Shown here piece by piece: positions 61,237 through 64,000 of a stretch of DNA of 64,000 nt. The notes under the pieces were generated by a model. The model did no database searches. It was not told where the DNA came from and saw only the letters and a program-made list of their open reading frames with translations. The translations under genes and the position numbers were made by a program. The DNA comes from Verrucomicrobiota bacterium (GTDB lineage: Bacteria; Verrucomicrobiota; Verrucomicrobiia; Limisphaerales; J093): NCBI GenBank assembly GCA_027493615.1, contig JAOSKK010000023.1:248001-312000 (forward strand), written 5' to 3'. Position 1 is the first letter of the stretch, and each line of letters begins with the position of its first letter.

Positions 61237-62612
61237 TCACACGATCCAGGGTTCACGTTGGGCGCGGGACCGGAGGCGGTTGGCTTCGGCATCGTTGACA
61301 AACTCCTCCTTGACCGGGTCGTACTGGACGTCGCGCTTGAGCCACATGCAGATGTTGGCGGCGTGGACGGTGGACATCGAGCGATGCATCACCTCCGGAT
61401 TGGCCACCGGCTGGCGGCGGGACTTCACGCAGTCGAAGAAGTCGCGCACGTGGCTCATGGGGCGCTGGGTGCGGGCCATGTAATCGCGCACGATCTTGTT
61501 GAAGTCCGCCAGCATCCGCGGGTCGGACACGTCCGGGCGGGAATAACCGTCCCCGGCCTCGACCCAACCCTCGGTGCCTTCGAAGCGCATGGCGCACGAG
61601 CCGTGGAACCAGCCTTCGCGGTGCAGCGTCATCCTGACCCCGTTGGCAAACACCGTCTCCATGCCGTCCCCCGTCGGATTGTCCACGTATTTGTACAGGA
61701 CGGGCGAGGTGTCGAGCAGCCCGAGCCCCGCCTGGGCCTGGGCGAACGTGTGGGCGCCCCACTCCCCGATGCAGCTCGTGTGGAAATCGTAGAAGCCGCG
61801 CCAGCCGCCGCGGACATAGGCCGAGTTGTAAGGCCGCCAGGGACACGGCCCCAGCCATTGGTCCCAGTCCATCTCGGACTTCGGCGGCTCGGGTTCCGCC
61901 GGAAGCCAGTCGTGTCGCATCGCCGCCGCGTCCCATGGGGCGATGTGCGCCCGCGCGGTGTGGACATGGCCGAGCCGGCCGCTGCGGGCCATCTCGAAGC
62001 AATAGACGAAATTGGCCTCGCTGAGGCGCTGCGTGCCGGTCTGGTAAATCCGGCCATAACGCTTGGCCGTGGCCACCACCGCCTGGCCTTCGGCAATCGT
62101 CATCGAGGAAGGTTTCTCGGAATAGATGTCCTTCCCCGCGCGCATCGCCAGGACGGCCATGAACGCGTGCAACCGGTCGCCGGTCGTGCTCAGGAGCGCA
62201 TCGATATCCGTCCGCGTGGCCAGGAACTCGCGGGTGTCGCTGTAGAGCGCGCAATCGTTGTTGCCGTACCGCGCGTCCACCATCTTCTTCACCGCCTCGC
62301 GCCGCTGCCGGTTCGGGTCACACGTCGCCACGAAGATCACGTCCTTCTCGGGCAGCATCCAGTTGAGGACCCTGACCCGCGCCCGCCGATCCCCAAGCCT
62401 CCGAGCACGATCTTCTCGCTCGGCGGCACCGCGCCATCGCGACCGAGCACGGATGCCGGGATCACCAGCGGGGCCGCGGCCGCCGTTCCGGCGAGGGCGG
62501 CGCGACGCAGGAACTGCCGCCGGCTCAGCGCCCCACCGGACAGACCGGCAGGACCCGGGGACGGGGAAACGACAGGGGAAGACACAGGAGGGGCAGGAGT
62601 GCGAATTGACAT
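61237..62612 (-). CDS. Tat-exported Gfo/Idh/MocA oxidoreductase (frameshifted as given)
   Basis: About 459 residues. The ATG at 62612 leads to a twin-arginine signal, ALSRRQFLRRAALAGTAAAA. The nucleotide-binding loop breaks: IVLGGLGIGGRGSG ends one frame and RVLNWMLPEKDVIFVATCD continues in another (near 62385). Then the EKP motif DIYSEKPSSMTIAEG and the later MDWDQWLGPCPWRPYNSAYV and GFYDFHTSCIGEWGAHTF blocks, the same clade as the gene at 32694. It is followed by the HEAT-repeat gene. The substrate is unknown; a sugar or cyclitol is usual. Confidence 0.9.
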
Positions 62613-62742
62613 GCGCGGACTCTAGCAACCGCCGCCGCCGGGTGAAGTGGAAATTCTCGCACTTGCTTGCGGAGGAGGGGGCGCTTGCGGCGCGGTTCCC
62701 CTCCGGTCTCCGGCTGCCTCGACGCCGTGCGCGACCTACAAA

Positions 62743-62845
62743 AAAGCGGCGCTGAAGCCCACGCACTCCAAACGCGTTGCGCCAGCCGGGCGGCGTGGCG
62801 ATCGCGAAGCGTCTGGAGTGCGGCGTCTTCCAGCGCAGCTTCTTG
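62743..62845. repeat. Interspersed palindrome, AAAGCGGCGCTGAAG family, copy 2
   Basis: The left arm AAAGCGGCGCTGAAGCCCAC runs to 62770, and the right arm starts TGGAGTGCGGCGTCTTCC at 62814. The 43-bp centre is nearly the reverse complement of that of the copy at 31569-31669. It fills most of the 275-bp gap between the oxidoreductase gene and the HEAT-repeat gene upstream. Confidence 0.75.
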
Positions 62846-62888
62846 TGCCCCTCCTCGCGGCCGCCGATCCCACCAGTCTGCCCTCGGC

Positions 62889-64000
62889 TCACCGCTCTCC
62901 TCCCGGCTCGACGGGTGGTTCCGTCAGCCGTTGGGACACCGCGCGCAGGGCGGTCGTCGCGGCCTGGCTGACCTGCGAGTCGGGTTCGAGCATCTGCCGG
63001 CGCAAGGGCTCCAGGCTCTTGGCGGTGCCAATCTCACCCAGCAGCCAGCAGACCTGACGCCGCGTCTCCGCGTGCCGCTGTTCGAGCAGGGCCAATGCGG
63101 CCGGTTCAGCCGCGGCCCCGAAACCCTTCAGTGCGTTGAGCGCTGCCTGGACGTCGCCGCTTCCCCGCGCAACCAGGTCCGCCAAAGGCCCGATGGCGCG
63201 CGGGTCTTTGAGGCACCCGACGCGCTCGAGGACGCCTGGTTGTTCGCCCGGCTGGGACCACTGCAAGAGCCTCAACATGGCCGGCAGTTCGGCGGCGGTG
63301 CCGTAACGACCCAGCAGGCTGGCCCCAGTAGCCCGCGCCGTATAGTCGGCGGACTGCGCCAGCCGCACGGCCAGCGCCAACAACTCGGGCGTCGGGCTTT
63401 CGACCTTCGCGGTCTGCAGGCGGTTGAGCGCCGTGACGCGGCGGGTGTCGTCGGGCACCTCGGCGTCCAGGAGCAACTGCGTCAGTTCGTCGGCCGGGAT
63501 CGGCGGTGGCGGTCCCTCCGGCTGTGGTTTCAGAGCTTCCAGCGCCTGGCCGAGTTCGTCGCCTTCGAGCCGCCGCACCTCGAGGGCCATCGGCCGGCGT
63601 TGGGTCAGGGTCGGGGTGGTGACGGTGGAGAGGGCCTGAAGCCGGAGTTCCCGCAGTTGGCCCAACGTGCGGTCGAACACGACGGTCCCCTCCGCTGAGG
63701 CTTGCAGCCGCGGGGTGTCGCCGCTCAGCAGGAGCGAGGTCAGTTCGATCGACTTGGCCCAGGACATCGTGGTTTCCGTGGATTCCGTCACGCGCCCGCG
63801 GACAGTCCGGTTGACGGCCAGGCGGGTGGGCGGTCGTCCAGGGTAGCCGCCGTAGTAGTAGGGGGGGTAGTTTGCAGGTCCTCGACGGGCGGCAAGGGGC
63901 GGTGTCTCGTCGGGGATCCCGCACTCAGCCCGGGTGCTCCACTCGCCAGGGGTCGCTGGAGGCACCGGCTCGAAAAACAGGGCGGGCAGGCTGCCGAACG
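62889..64000 (-). CDS. HEAT-repeat protein, partial (continues beyond the window)
   Basis: The frame is open to the window edge, so only the last 370 residues are seen, beginning FGSLPALFFEPVPPATPGEW. A tyrosine- and proline-rich linker (YPPYYYGGYPGRPPTR) leads to a beta-rich part, then about seven HEAT-like repeats (TALNRLQTAKVESPTPELLAL, AAEPAALALLEQRHAETRRQ, AATTALRAVSQRL). It is similar in style to the HEAT protein at 59225-61199. It is on the same strand as, and upstream of, the oxidoreductase gene. Confidence 0.78.
   Translation of the reverse strand, partial: FGSLPALFFEPVPPATPGEWSTRAECGIPDETPPLAARRGPANYPPYYYGGYPGRPPTRLAVNRTVRGRVTESTETTMSWAKSIELTSLLLSGDTPRLQASAEGTVVFDRTLGQLRELRLQALSTVTTPTLTQRRPMALEVRRLEGDELGQALEALKPQPEGPPPPIPADELTQLLLDAEVPDDTRRVTALNRLQTAKVESPTPELLALAVRLAQSADYTARATGASLLGRYGTAAELPAMLRLLQWSQPGEQPGVLERVGCLKDPRAIGPLADLVARGSGDVQAALNALKGFGAAAEPAALALLEQRHAETRRQVCWLLGEIGTAKSLEPLRRQMLEPDSQVSQAATTALRAVSQRLTEPPVEPGGER

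Noticed and set aside
1..64000. tRNA or rRNA genes
   Set aside because: No cloverleaf with a T-loop like GGTTCGAATCC and a matching acceptor stem, and no conserved rRNA stretch, was recognised by reading; a covariance search would be needed to exclude them fully.

Overview
The window is GC-rich DNA. It fits a free-living member of the PVC group, most probably a Verrucomicrobiota of the Limisphaerales/Pedosphaerales kind. This rests on content rather than a marker gene: two Tat-exported Gfo/Idh/MocA oxidoreductases, a ThuA-like protein, a giant lamin-tail/CotH surface protein, a PVC-style fusion of LamG and dehydrogenase-like modules with c-type haem domains, and secreted proteins ending in the F-Y-R-V/L type tail common in these bacteria. 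No rRNA, tRNA, CRISPR array or prophage was seen.

Layout. 0-3.5 kb: end of an M24 peptidase, a zinc membrane peptidase, and an ABC solute-binding protein plus ATPase without a permease. 3.6-10 kb: a DUF2249 protein, a glycosyltransferase, a minus-strand operon (tiny YIDPGSG membrane protein, NoeA-like methyltransferase, membrane sulfatase-like protein), hemB and an FHA membrane protein. 10-14.6 kb: an unknown protein, a sodium:solute symporter and an exported fasciclin protein with a strong terminator. 14.8-17.3 kb: a large array of about 120-bp hairpin repeats split by a double GxxExxY gene. 17.7-21.5 kb: an ABC ATPase, a rhomboid protease and TRAP-type TatT and DctP proteins, again without permeases. 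21.6-31.3 kb: one giant secreted LTD/CotH gene. 31.7-35.2 kb: an esterase, a Gfo/Idh/MocA oxidoreductase and a decayed RAYT element beside a cut-off secreted gene. 35.3-40.4 kb: a minus-strand operon for lysine/diaminopimelate synthesis (epimerase-like protein, DapA paralogue, dapF, dapA, dapB) ending in folK. 40.6-46.7 kb: an acetyltransferase-like protein, a toxin-antitoxin-like pair, a site-2 protease, two tandem thymidylate-kinase-like genes, a ROK kinase and a Ppx/GppA phosphatase. 46.9-52.5 kb: a large secreted protein, an MBL-fold hydrolase, a ThuA-like protein and an endonuclease III-like protein. 52.6-64 kb: a five-haem cytochrome fusion, a Uma2 nuclease, HEAT-repeat proteins and a second Gfo/Idh/MocA protein.

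Two themes run through the window. First, about twenty genes are broken by single-base length changes, mostly in runs of C or G, and read perfectly when the run length is corrected. I treat these as probable assembly errors of a long-read genome, annotate the restored gene span, and state where the break lies. Second, several families of interspersed palindromes and hairpin repeats lie between genes, sometimes forming the stop codon of a gene or an in-frame linker inside one.
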